From Halioxenophilus sp033283405 (GTDB lineage: Bacteria; Pseudomonadota; Gammaproteobacteria; Pseudomonadales; Cellvibrionaceae), in the NCBI RefSeq assembly GCF_033283405.1, contig NZ_JAWMQR010000004.1, forward strand, positions 124,001 through 188,000: a stretch of DNA of 64,000 nucleotides. Reading direction: 5' to 3'. Under the pieces are notes generated by a model. It had not been told where the DNA came from, did no database searches, and was given only the letters and a program-made list of their open reading frames with translations. Below, in pieces: positions 17,265 to 26,131 of the stretch; the first letter of the stretch is position 1; each line of letters opens with the position of its first letter. A program made the position numbers and the translations under genes.

Positions 17265-18617
17265 ATGCAACTGCTGCGCTTCACCGACAGCCTCAGCGGG
17301 CGCCTGATTCTCGCCTCCATGCTGCTGCTGCCGGTGTTTGTGCTCTCTGGCGGCGTCGCCCTGGACCGCTCCTTTGCCCAAAGCCAGGCGGTGGCCGAGC
17401 AGGAGAGCCTGCGCACCCAGGTCTACCTGCTGTTGGGCGCCGCCGAGATCTTCGATGGCGCCCTCTGGCTGCCTGACGCCCTGCAGGAGCCGCGCTTCAA
17501 CCAGCCCGATTCCGGCCTCTACGCCCGCATCCTCGACGGCAATCTCACCGTCTGGCAATCCCCTTCGGCCCTGGCCACCACCCTGCCCCCGGCCAATGAC
17601 CTGCCCCTGGTTACCGGCCAGGAGTACTACGAATCGCTGGCGCTTAATGGCCAGGCGACCAAACTGTTCAGCTTCGATGTCGCCTGGGATACCGCCCAGG
17701 GGCGGGAGAAGAATTTCCGCTTTGAGGTGTTTCACGAGCAGACCGCACAGATCGCCGAGCGGCAGAGCTATCGCCGGCAACTCTGGCGCTGGCTGGGCTC
17801 GCTGACGCTGTTGTTGATTGTGGTGCAGTACACCATTCAGCGTTGGGGGCTGCGGCCACTGCAGTCGCTGGCCCAGGATCTGCAAAAACTGCACAGCGGC
17901 GAAAACCTCACCTTAAGCGAAAACTACCCCGCCGAAATCAAACCGGTGATCTCCAACCTCAACCAGGTGCTGGTCGCCGAACGCGAGCAGCGCGACCGCT
18001 ATCGCCACACCCTGGCCGATCTGGCGCACAGCCTGAAGACCCCGCTGGCGGTGATCCGCAGCCATCTGGAGAGCGACTCTCTGCCGGTCGAGCTGCTGCA
18101 CGACCAGGTGGGCCGCATGGATGACATCATCCGCCACCAGCTGCAGCGTTCAGTCAGCCAGACCTCAACCTTCGCCGGCCAGGCGGTGGGGGTGCAGGCC
18201 GTGGTCGAGCGTCTGCTCAAGGCATTGCAGAAGGTCTACGCCGACAAACAGATTCAGTTCGACTGCCAGCTACCGGCCGACAGCCGCTTTTGGGGGGACG
18301 AGGGAGACCTGATGGAGATACTCGGCAACCTGCTCGACAACGCCTGCAAATACTGCCACCAGCGGGTTGCCGTTAGCGCCGGCAGCGATGAGCTGTTGTG
18401 GTTGGAAATTGGTGACGACGGCCCCGGCATTCCGGAACAGCTGCGCCAGGTGGTGCTGACCCGCGGCGCCCGCGCCGACACCGCCCAGGTGGGTCAGGGC
18501 ATCGGCCTGGCGGTGGTGGTGGATATTCTAAGCAGCTACCGCGGCTCCCTGCAGATCAGCCAATCCGCCTTGGGTGGCGCCCAGGTCAGGATTGAACTGC
18601 CACTTCGCCAACCGTAA
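17265..18617 (+). CDS. phoQ: PhoQ-like sensor histidine kinase
   Basis: A 450-residue inner-membrane kinase. TM1 at about residues 13-32 (LILASMLLLPVFVLSGGVAL), a periplasmic sensor of about 135 residues, TM2 near 172-190, a HAMP-like linker, then H-box LADLAHSLKTPLAVI with the phospho-His; HSLKTPLAV is the PhoQ form. ATPase boxes: N-box LLDNACKYC, G1 EIGDDGPGIP, G2 GQGIGLAVV. The periplasmic domain has scattered acidic residues but no dense acidic patch that I can recognise. Its last 32 bp overlap the convergent antiporter gene. Confidence 0.85.
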   Translation: MQLLRFTDSLSGRLILASMLLLPVFVLSGGVALDRSFAQSQAVAEQESLRTQVYLLLGAAEIFDGALWLPDALQEPRFNQPDSGLYARILDGNLTVWQSPSALATTLPPANDLPLVTGQEYYESLALNGQATKLFSFDVAWDTAQGREKNFRFEVFHEQTAQIAERQSYRRQLWRWLGSLTLLLIVVQYTIQRWGLRPLQSLAQDLQKLHSGENLTLSENYPAEIKPVISNLNQVLVAEREQRDRYRHTLADLAHSLKTPLAVIRSHLESDSLPVELLHDQVGRMDDIIRHQLQRSVSQTSTFAGQAVGVQAVVERLLKALQKVYADKQIQFDCQLPADSRFWGDEGDLMEILGNLLDNACKYCHQRVAVSAGSDELLWLEIGDDGPGIPEQLRQVVLTRGARADTAQVGQGIGLAVVVDILSSYRGSLQISQSALGGAQVRIELPLRQP

Positions 18618-20178
18618 CCGGTGGCACCAGCAGATGGGCGCACTCCTCGGCAAAACCGGCGCCCACCTCGGCGTAGTAGTTGAACACCACGTCCGCCCCC
18701 AGGGCGAGCAGCTCTTTGCGCTCATCGTCGTAGCGGGCCACTGTCGCGATACGGCCGTGAAACTCCGTGTGACGCAGCTGTAGAATGATGTTTTTCATCT
18801 CCTGAATCGAGGGGATGGCGAGCATAATCAGGCGCACCTTGGAGACATCCAGCTGCTCCCAAAAGTCGATATCGTCGGCATCGCCGAGCACCACGTTATA
18901 ACCCATCTGTTGTTGCTGAGCGGCTCGGATCTCATCCACCTCCACACACCACACCTTCTCGTGCATACGCTGCTCCAATGCATGGTAGGCACCAATCCCC
19001 ACCCGGCCCATGCCACAGATCAGTACCTCGGCGCCATAGGGCTGCTGATAGCCGTGCTTGACCTGCGCCATGGGGTGCTCGAAACGACAGAGAATGTGTT
19101 TGTACTGGGCGTAGATGGAGTGGGCCCGCTTGTAGAAAAAAGAGCTGACCACAAAGGAGATGGCCACCACCAGGGCGATGATCACCATCTCGCTTTCGGG
19201 CAGCCAGCCCTGATCCACGCCCTGATGCGCGACAATCAGGCCGAACTCACTGAAGTTGGCCAGCGCCAAAGCACTCAGAAACGCGGTGCGGGCACGCAAC
19301 TGGAAGAGCAGGAAGATGGCAAAAAAGAGCAGAAATTTAAGCGGCAACGTGGCCAGTAACAGCACCACCCAGCCGAACATATCCCAGGTGGGCAGCGCGC
19401 TGAAACCAATGTTGAGAAAGAAGCCCACCAGGAACAGATCCTTCAGGCTCATCAGTGATTTGTAAAGCTCGGTGGCTTTCGGCAGCCCGGCCACCATCAT
19501 GCCAACAATGAGTGCCCCCAAGTCCCCCTTGACATCCACCGCGTGAAACAGCTCATAGCCACCCAGGGCAATCATAAAGCCGACCAGCACCAGCAACTCG
19601 CCATGGCCACAGCGGCTGAGCAGATGCTTGAGCAGAGGCCGCACAAACCACAACAACGGTAGCGCCAGCGCAAAGACACTTGGGGTTTTGCCGGTGGCCG
19701 CTACCAGAAACAGCACGGCGACAATATCCTGAATCACCAATACACCGATGGCCAGATCACCGTGGCGGGTTTTCAGCTCGGAGCTGTCCTCCAGGATTTT
19801 CATCACACAGACGGTACTGCTGAAGCTGAGGGCGAAGGCAACCGCGGCCAACTGCTGCCAATGGCCATCGAGACTCGGCATCAGCCAGATAAAGATCAGC
19901 CCACCGGCCACCAGCAGTAAGCACCAGACCAAGCCATGCAGGGTAGCGCCACCCCACACTTCCAGTTTGGTCAGTTCGCGTAGATTGAGTTTAAGGCCGA
20001 TAGTGAAAAGCATCAGCGTGATGCCGAGGTCGGCCAGCTCGCCGATACCATTGAATGGTTGAATACCCGCGCCGTTCAGCCCAAAGCCGGCCAGCAGATA
20101 GCCCACCAGCGGCGGCAAACCCAGCTGCCGCGCGACAAAGCCACACGCAAAGGCCACGGCGATCCACAAAAAGTCCAT
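18586..20178 (-). CDS. Kef/YbaL-type cation:proton antiporter with RCK (TrkA-N) domain
   Basis: A 530-residue CPA2 transporter. About residues 1-350 form 11-13 hydrophobic helices with GLPPLVGYLLAGFGL, LFTIGLKLNL and the exchange-site region FSSTVCVMKILED and GDLAIGVLVIQDIVAV. From about residue 384 a Rossmann domain begins (EVLICGMGRVGIGAYHAL), followed by VVLGDADDIDFW, typical of TrkA-N. These proteins exchange K+ or Na+ for H+ under nucleotide control. The gene converges on phoQ with a 32-bp tail overlap. Ion specificity cannot be read. Confidence 0.88.
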   Translation of the reverse strand: MDFLWIAVAFACGFVARQLGLPPLVGYLLAGFGLNGAGIQPFNGIGELADLGITLMLFTIGLKLNLRELTKLEVWGGATLHGLVWCLLLVAGGLIFIWLMPSLDGHWQQLAAVAFALSFSSTVCVMKILEDSSELKTRHGDLAIGVLVIQDIVAVLFLVAATGKTPSVFALALPLLWFVRPLLKHLLSRCGHGELLVLVGFMIALGGYELFHAVDVKGDLGALIVGMMVAGLPKATELYKSLMSLKDLFLVGFFLNIGFSALPTWDMFGWVVLLLATLPLKFLLFFAIFLLFQLRARTAFLSALALANFSEFGLIVAHQGVDQGWLPESEMVIIALVVAISFVVSSFFYKRAHSIYAQYKHILCRFEHPMAQVKHGYQQPYGAEVLICGMGRVGIGAYHALEQRMHEKVWCVEVDEIRAAQQQQMGYNVVLGDADDIDFWEQLDVSKVRLIMLAIPSIQEMKNIILQLRHTEFHGRIATVARYDDERKELLALGADVVFNYYAEVGAGFAEECAHLLVPPVTVGEVAVQS

Positions 20179-20358
20179 ATCCGATCAGCCCTTAACAGAA
20201 ATTCCAATCCAACCACGGCTTGGCTATTGCGGAAACTGAGTCTGCGCCGGCTTGTCTGCCACCAGTCGAGCCATGACCCTAGGCCCCCGGCTCTACAGGC
20301 CCACTACCCAGCCAACATCCACAGGCCAATGGTGGTTGATAGGCGTTTTAGTCTACGG

Positions 20359-22935
20359 TCAGGCGGAGCGCACAGCAAAAGGTTTTGCCATTAATATCAG
20401 CTTCGGCAGCAGGGTTAATGCACCCAAAATAGCCGCCAGCATGGCCAGGCCGGTCAACAAGCCAAAGTAGATGGATGGAATAAACTTCGACAGCGCCAAC
20501 ACCGAGAATCCGACAATGATCGTCACCGAGGTGTAGTACATGGCACTGCCGATGGATCCATGGGAGCGGTGCATGGCGGCAATGTAGTCACCATCGATGC
20601 GAATCTCCTCCTGGAAGCGATGGATATAGTGGATGGTGTCATCCACCCCAATACCCACGGTAATGGCAGCGATGGTAATGGTCATCATATCCAGCGAAAT
20701 CCCGGCCAGCCCCATACCGCCCAGCACCACCATGGCCGCCAGCACATTGGGAATAATGGCAATCAGAGCCACCTTCAATGAGCGGAACAGCACCATAAAC
20801 ATCAACATAATGGCGATAAACACCGCCCCCAGGGTGAGGATTTGTGAGCGGAACAGACTCTCCAGCATATTGTTGTAAAGCACCAGAGCGCCGGTGAAAT
20901 GGATCTGCTCCGGTTTAAAACCGAGCTCATTTACCAGGTGATCACGAATTTTACCAACCAGCAGCAGGCGCTTGAGCTTGGGATCGGTCTCCTTCACCCG
21001 CATGGATACCCGCGCCTGATCGTGTTCGCTGTCGAGGTAGGGGCTAATCAAAATATCTTCGATCTTGAGCGGCAAACTGTTGCGCGCCACCGCCAATTCG
21101 AAATCGTTCAAGGTACCGTGATTGATGTCGCGGGCCACCTCGTAAAAGGTCGCCAGGGAGTCCACTCGGCCAATCTCGGTCAGACTGTTGAGGTACGCCT
21201 GAATACGCTGCAAGTCGCGCAACCCGGCCACCGTAAACCAGTAAGAGGTGGCGCTTTGGGTATCGCTGCTGTGCTCGGAGAAGGGATCAGCGTCGGCGAA
21301 GGGGTCGGCCTCGGTGAGTGGCTCCGGCGCCTCAAATGGGTCGGGCTGGTCGAAGGGGTCGGCTTCGGCGAAGGGGTCATCTTCGTCGGTATAGGTGGCA
21401 TCCGCGGTCGGATTAGCCAGCTCCGGGTCGACATCAACAATGATATCCAGGCCGATGGTACCGCCCATATTCTGGTCGATCACCTTCATGCCCTGGTAGA
21501 TTTCTGTGCTCTTGTGGAAGTAGTCGATAAAACGGTTATCCACCTGCAGGCGACTAAAGCCAATGCCACTGATCACCGCCAACAGCAGGCTGACGCCGAT
21601 CACCCAGTTACCCCGTTTTTCGGTAAAACAGGAGAACTTCAGGGTGAAGGGTTTATCGGTGGTGGTATCGGTCCTGGCGGCACCAGAGGGCAGCAGCATT
21701 AAGCCCGCCGGCAGCACCACAAACACCAATACAAAGCTGAGCGTCAGCCCGATGGTCATCATCCAGCCAAAATCGATCACCGGCCGAATACCGCTCACCA
21801 CCAGCGAGGCAAACGCGACAATGGTGGTCAGCACGGTGTAGAGGCAGGGCTTAAACATGATACGCGCGGTACTGGCAACCAGTTTTTTCTGGCTCCAGTC
21901 CGGGTTGTGGGAGTGGTATTCACGGTAGCGCACCACCAGGTGGATGGTGATCGCCAGCGTAACAATTAACAACAGCGCCACAAAGTTGCTGGAGATAACC
22001 GTCAGCCGCCAGTCGATCCAACTCAAAAAGCCGAGCATCAACAGAATCGACAGGCTGGAGGTAATTAACGGTAACACCACAAACCGTGGCCGGCGGAAGA
22101 TAATCGCCAGCAGCAACACCAGAAAGGCAATAATGGCCGAGCCAAACACCACCAGGTCGCTGCGAATAAAGGAGATCATATCGGCGGTAACCATGGTCAC
22201 CCCGCCGATAAAAATCTGCGCGTTGTCTTTGTACTTATTGGCAATGGCCCGAACTTCGGCCACACGGGCGTGAGATTTCTGCTCGGACAGGGTGCGGTAA
22301 TCCCGGAAGGTTTTGGCCAGCTCTTCCAGCTGAGCCGCTTCCGCGCTGGTCAGCCCCTCCTGCCTGCGCTTTAAACGCAAAGCATCGCGCGCGCGCACCA
22401 GTTCAATGTACTGCTCATCCACCGCTAGCTGCAGGGCAATGGCCGTGGTTTCGCCATCGGGGCCGAGAATTAAATTTTTGTAGACCGGGCTGTTTAGGAA
22501 CTCCTGCTTGGCATCGGCATAGGCGGCGTCGCTGTTTTCCAGAGTGCGCACACCTTGGCGAATATCGCTCACTGATTGCAGCGGGCTATAGAGCAGCGGC
22601 ACATCCAGAATACTGAGCGCACCGGAGACACCATCAACCTCGAGCAGCTCATCACGCAGTTTTTGTATCCGCGACAAGGTCTCCGGGGTGAACAGTTCGC
22701 CATTGGGATTGTAGGTTACTACCAGCAGGTCACCGGTCTGGTAGCGTTGACTAATCTCCCGGTAAAAATCGAGGTCGCGATCGGCCTCCAGGGTTAGCGC
22801 ATCAGCCGAGGCGTCCAATTTAAACTTGGGCAAACCCAAAGCCATCAGCAGAGCAACCAGCGCCACAATAACGAGTGTCAGGCGCGGTCGATCAATGACA
22901 ATGGCTTCGTAAAACTTAAATAACGCGTTGTTCAT
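20359..22935 (-). CDS. RND superfamily exporter of the MMPL type
   Basis: An 858-residue inner-membrane protein with 12 predicted helices in the RND 1+5+1+5 arrangement: TM1 near residue 17, a periplasmic loop, helices at about 255-440, a second periplasmic loop of about 475-660, then helices to the end. Motifs include VGIGVDDTIHYIHRFQEE and IVGFSVLALSKFIP. MMPL-type exporters move lipids, hopanoids or similar molecules; no partner fusion or outer-membrane protein is adjacent. The second loop contains an 18-bp tandem repeat (see separate entry). ATG with GAGAACAGT before it. Confidence 0.88.
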   Translation of the reverse strand: MNNALFKFYEAIVIDRPRLTLVIVALVALLMALGLPKFKLDASADALTLEADRDLDFYREISQRYQTGDLLVVTYNPNGELFTPETLSRIQKLRDELLEVDGVSGALSILDVPLLYSPLQSVSDIRQGVRTLENSDAAYADAKQEFLNSPVYKNLILGPDGETTAIALQLAVDEQYIELVRARDALRLKRRQEGLTSAEAAQLEELAKTFRDYRTLSEQKSHARVAEVRAIANKYKDNAQIFIGGVTMVTADMISFIRSDLVVFGSAIIAFLVLLLAIIFRRPRFVVLPLITSSLSILLMLGFLSWIDWRLTVISSNFVALLLIVTLAITIHLVVRYREYHSHNPDWSQKKLVASTARIMFKPCLYTVLTTIVAFASLVVSGIRPVIDFGWMMTIGLTLSFVLVFVVLPAGLMLLPSGAARTDTTTDKPFTLKFSCFTEKRGNWVIGVSLLLAVISGIGFSRLQVDNRFIDYFHKSTEIYQGMKVIDQNMGGTIGLDIIVDVDPELANPTADATYTDEDDPFAEADPFDQPDPFEAPEPLTEADPFADADPFSEHSSDTQSATSYWFTVAGLRDLQRIQAYLNSLTEIGRVDSLATFYEVARDINHGTLNDFELAVARNSLPLKIEDILISPYLDSEHDQARVSMRVKETDPKLKRLLLVGKIRDHLVNELGFKPEQIHFTGALVLYNNMLESLFRSQILTLGAVFIAIMLMFMVLFRSLKVALIAIIPNVLAAMVVLGGMGLAGISLDMMTITIAAITVGIGVDDTIHYIHRFQEEIRIDGDYIAAMHRSHGSIGSAMYYTSVTIIVGFSVLALSKFIPSIYFGLLTGLAMLAAILGALTLLPKLILMAKPFAVRSA
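21271..21378 (-). repeat. Six 18-bp tandem repeats inside the RND exporter (hexapeptide DPFxxx)
   Basis: On the coding strand residues 520-555 read as six hexapeptides in register: DPFAEA, DPFDQP, DPFEAP, EPLTEA, DPFADA, DPFSEH. The fourth copy is degenerate. Flanking sequence (TYTDEDD before, SSDTQS after) is also acidic. The stretch sits in the second periplasmic loop and is absent from ordinary MMPL proteins as far as I know. Copy number may vary between strains. Confidence 0.85.
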
Positions 22936-23352
22936 ACTGTTCTCAAAATTCTTGTAGCGCGCAGAACTCTCGGTTCCGCGGCGGGCGCTGCCAGCCCCCT
23001 CTCTGCGGGGACCCTGACCAGAGCCCCTGCACCAGCGGCCGAACGCGGTTCACTGGTTTCACATTATGGGCAGTGTGGTGGCCAAGGCGGGGCACATACT
23101 AACCGCTCTGCGGGCGTTCCCCAAACTCCCTTTAACCTGATTGGCTGTCAGGCCTCTTGAGTGACTATCAGGGGCCTCCAGTTAGGACCTTCGCCAGCTA
23201 CGGGCCAACCGCGCGCAGCCACAACCATCCCTGCAAACAGATAATCCCCGCAGCAGCCAGCGTATGGGTTGCGAGTGCGGGTGATTTAACAATTGAAAAT
23301 CAGAATGGACGTAGATAGCCCGCCGTTAGTTCCTTAATACGTGGTGAGCTTG
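22936..23352. other. Intergenic region between RND gene and SelW-like gene, no gene seen
   Basis: These 417 bp hold no convincing reading frame. They contain the upstream region of the RND gene (minus strand) and the downstream region of the SelW-like gene. Only short inverted repeats are visible, such as CACTG (23051) with CAGTG (23071). I see no strong terminator with a T-run. Confidence 0.5.
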
Positions 23353-23634
23353 CTAGGAGTGAGTATCTGAATGCCCCAGATCCCGGGCGGGATCAATAAT
23401 ATCGCGTACTCGTTGTTTGAGCACTTTAATGTCGGGAAAACCACCATCCCGTTTGCGCTCCCAAACGATCATACCATTGACGCTGATTTGAAAAACACCC
23501 CCGGTCGCCGGTGCCAGAGTAACACCGGCTAAATCCTGCTCAAAGGTGGTCAGCAGTTCCTGTGCCAACCAGGCTGAACGCAGCAGCCAACGGCACTGGG
23601 TGCAATAGGTAATGGTAATCTCGGCCCCCGCCAT
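23353..23634 (-). CDS. SelT/SelW/SelH (Rdx) family thioredoxin-like protein
   Basis: A 93-residue protein with the Rdx fold: beta strand ITITYCTQCRWLLRSAWLAQELL with a CxxC redox pair (Cys-Thr-Gln-Cys), GGVFQISVNGMIVWERKRDGGFPD, and a C-terminal helix KVLKQRVRDII. In eukaryotes the first position is selenocysteine-related; bacterial members use two Cys. ATG with GGAGGGGGG upstream. It starts 21 bp downstream of the pseudokinase gene on the same strand, so the two are likely co-transcribed. Substrate unknown. Confidence 0.92.
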   Translation of the reverse strand: MAGAEITITYCTQCRWLLRSAWLAQELLTTFEQDLAGVTLAPATGGVFQISVNGMIVWERKRDGGFPDIKVLKQRVRDIIDPARDLGHSDTHS

Positions 23635-23655
23635 TGTTCCCCCCTCCGGCTGACC

Positions 23656-25308
23656 CTATTTAAAAATCACAATAATGCCGGCATTTACCATGGCTTGAAA
23701 TAACAAAATGAGCAGTAAAAAGAGCAGAACCTTTTTGCGCTCATCGCGTTTGCTCTTGGCTTTACGTTTGCGCAGGAACATGGTTTTGCCTGGCTCTGCG
23801 CCGGCATCAAGCGGTGACTGGGCGACCTGCAACCACTGCTGAAGATTGGGCATTTGCCGGGGCTTCAGTTGCAGGCTTTGCTGAATAATGTTTTTCAGTA
23901 CCGGCGGCAGAGACTTGAAACGGCCGCTGGTTTGCAATTCACCGTTTAGCCAGTAGGGCTTGAAACCGGTGGTGATCAGTACCGCAATTTCGGCCAGACT
24001 GCGCAGTAGCGATACCGATTCCGCCCCCCGCTTGGCGGCAACTGCCGGGCCGGCCGTTGGCACCGTCGGGGTAGAGACGGGTAGTTGTACCGGCAGAATT
24101 TTTGGCTGCCAATGGGCATCAACCAAAATCTGTTCCGCCTGCAGTTGTTCGAAAACAACCCCCTGGTTAATCAGCTCCTGCAGCAATCGGCAGAGCTCCC
24201 CCATAAACTGGCAGGCAGCCGCCAGCGACAGCGGCTCGGCCAGGCGCTCGGTGAGCGGCACCAGCAGCTCACCACACCAGCTGAAATAGGAGCAGCTGCC
24301 ACCACGACCACCGCTTAAACTGAAATCGGTTAATGCGATCAGCCCAGGATGGGCCTCTGGCAGGGATTGAATGGTGGCCAGCAAGCGGCGGGTGGCATTG
24401 ACATCCACCGGCATAACCTCCACCTGCTGCCAACTGCGTTGGCCCTCGTCCCACAGCTGGCAGTGCCAGCCATCAATCGCTGGGCAGTCCTGGCAATCGA
24501 GCAGGCGCCAGTCGGGCTGCTTCTGCAATTTTTGCTGCAAGCGGGCAAAGGCCGGCTGCCCCGCCACTGTACAGTGGCGCCCCGCCAGCAGTGTTAAAAT
24601 CCGCCGCTCGGTGGTCTGCCAGAGCTCATCCGAGGGTTCGCCCTCCTGTTCGCTGCACCAGCGCAACAGATTCACCAAACCGGCGCTCATGCCCTTACGG
24701 CCAAGCACCTCTGCCACCGCCGGCGACCAACGCACCGGCTTGGCCAGTAGCCAGTAGAGCACCATAGCGGTGACGTCGGGCAGTGCCGTTGACTGCAATT
24801 TACCGGGGTTGCGGGAGAAGGCGCGGCCGGCAAATTCACCAAAACCGGTCAGGCGCAATTGTGGCTGGCAATCTTCAAACTCCAGCCCTTTGTCAGTGGT
24901 GACATAGATAAAAGCGGGTTTGAGCGAAAAGTGGCGGATACCATTACTCTTTGCCGCCTGCAGAACCCGGCACAGTTGCAACATAACCTGCAGTAACACC
25001 GGCTCCGAGGGTGCGCCCAACTTAGCTAGCTCGGCGAGGGTCTGGCCACTGACCTGCTCAACAACGTAAAAAGCCTGTTTCTGCTTATTAAGACCAAACT
25101 CTACCAGCGGGATATGGTTGGGGTGGCGAAAGCGGCTGAGCTTTTCCAGCTCGGTGGCATCAATGATGGCAGCGACTGACTGCTCGGTTTGATAAACCCA
25201 GCGCGCAGCACCGGAGGCGACATCCACTGCCCGATAGAGCCGAAAGTGGTCCGAGCTGTGGACCACTTTCACCCCTTTAAAATTTCGCATTACGCTCAAG
25301 TCGACCAT
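23656..25308 (-). CDS. Tandem pseudokinase with C-terminal transmembrane anchor
   Basis: A 550-residue protein. Residues about 15-240 follow a Hanks-type kinase: RFRHPNHIPLVEFG, YVVEQVSGQTLAELA (hinge), then IRHFSLKPAFIYV where HRDLKPxN is expected, and LRLTGFGEFA where DFG is expected, so catalytic Asp is Ser128 and metal Asp is Gly155. The beta-3 Lys is also absent (ARWVYQTEQ). Residues about 265-500 look like a second copy: NQGVVFEQLQAEQILVD aligns with HRDLKPENILLD, and PKILPVQLP with the DFG strand, with all key residues lost. A basic stretch (RKRKAKSKRDERKK) precedes one C-terminal helix (about 527-549), which predicts a cytosolic, tail-anchored protein. It is divergent from the FHA gene. 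Confidence 0.72.
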   Translation of the reverse strand: MVDLSVMRNFKGVKVVHSSDHFRLYRAVDVASGAARWVYQTEQSVAAIIDATELEKLSRFRHPNHIPLVEFGLNKQKQAFYVVEQVSGQTLAELAKLGAPSEPVLLQVMLQLCRVLQAAKSNGIRHFSLKPAFIYVTTDKGLEFEDCQPQLRLTGFGEFAGRAFSRNPGKLQSTALPDVTAMVLYWLLAKPVRWSPAVAEVLGRKGMSAGLVNLLRWCSEQEGEPSDELWQTTERRILTLLAGRHCTVAGQPAFARLQQKLQKQPDWRLLDCQDCPAIDGWHCQLWDEGQRSWQQVEVMPVDVNATRRLLATIQSLPEAHPGLIALTDFSLSGGRGGSCSYFSWCGELLVPLTERLAEPLSLAAACQFMGELCRLLQELINQGVVFEQLQAEQILVDAHWQPKILPVQLPVSTPTVPTAGPAVAAKRGAESVSLLRSLAEIAVLITTGFKPYWLNGELQTSGRFKSLPPVLKNIIQQSLQLKPRQMPNLQQWLQVAQSPLDAGAEPGKTMFLRKRKAKSKRDERKKVLLFLLLILLFQAMVNAGIIVIFK

Positions 25309-25603
25309 GGAATTTACAAAACAAAGACCTGGTGATATTTTGACGCCGTTTGCGCACGGGTACTCTGCCCACGTGCCAACATTCGGCCATTTCGTTCAAG
25401 TTTTTCTAGCATAGCAAGCAGATCAGCTGTTCGACCCCGTTTCAGCCGACCAAACCCTACAAACGTGATCTATCGCTTCTTTTTTTATGCGTTTTCGCCT
25501 TAATTAACACCTATAGTTGCGCGAATTTTTCATGGGCCAGCGCCCCAATCCGCGCCTGACTATAGCCATCGACTTACACCACCAAGCTACAGGAGTCCCT
25601 GGT

Positions 25604-26116
25604 TTGCAAAACAGAGAGCAGTCCGTCGGTCCTTGGGAAATAATCGCCGACGGTAGCTGGATGCATGGCAAACGTTATTCCCTGCGGGAAGGATCAACCA
25701 TCATTGGCCGCAGTACCGAAGCGGACATTACCCTACCCAGCAACCACCTTTCCCGCCAACACGCCGAACTCAAGTGCAAAGGCGGTGTAATGACGGTGAC
25801 CGACCTCGGTTCCGCCAACGGCACCTTCCTCAATGAACACCGCATTCAAAAATCCGAACTGCAAGCCGGTGACCGCATCCGCTTCGATACTTTTAGCTTT
25901 ATTGTGCAGGGCCCCACGGCCCGGAAAGGCCTCACCGCGCGCAAAACCACCGTCCACCCCGGCGGCGCCAAGCTGGCGGCCGGACGCAAATCGACCTCAC
26001 CCGGCAACCGCATAGAGGCGCCGGAAAAACCGAGTGCTATTTGGTTAAAGGGAATCAGTACAGTGATTGTGCTGGTCTGCCTGGGCTACATCGGCTACCT
26101 GCTACTGCAGCTATAA
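25604..26116 (+). CDS. FHA-domain protein with C-terminal transmembrane helix
   Basis: A 170-residue protein. The FHA domain occupies about residues 10-105 with all phosphothreonine-binding landmarks: GRSTEAD, SRQHAEL, and LGSANGTFLN. A basic, Ser/Thr-rich linker (RKGLTARKTTVHPGG) leads to a single C-terminal helix (ISTVIVLVCLGYIGYLLLQL), so the domain faces the cytosol on a tail anchor. TTG at 25604 has ACAGGAG 8 nt upstream; ATG at 25532 and TTG at 25517 are longer alternatives without ribosome sites. It is divergent from the pseudokinase gene, 295 bp apart. A phospho-partner is expected but not encoded in the immediate neighbourhood. Confidence 0.85.
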   Translation: MQNREQSVGPWEIIADGSWMHGKRYSLREGSTIIGRSTEADITLPSNHLSRQHAELKCKGGVMTVTDLGSANGTFLNEHRIQKSELQAGDRIRFDTFSFIVQGPTARKGLTARKTTVHPGGAKLAAGRKSTSPGNRIEAPEKPSAIWLKGISTVIVLVCLGYIGYLLLQL

Positions 26117-26131
26117 CCGCGGCCCTGTTGG

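Noticed and set aside
18586..18617. Overlap of phoQ and antiporter reading frames as a possible frameshift
   Set aside because: Both genes end with normal family C-termini; it is a plain convergent overlap of 32 bp.
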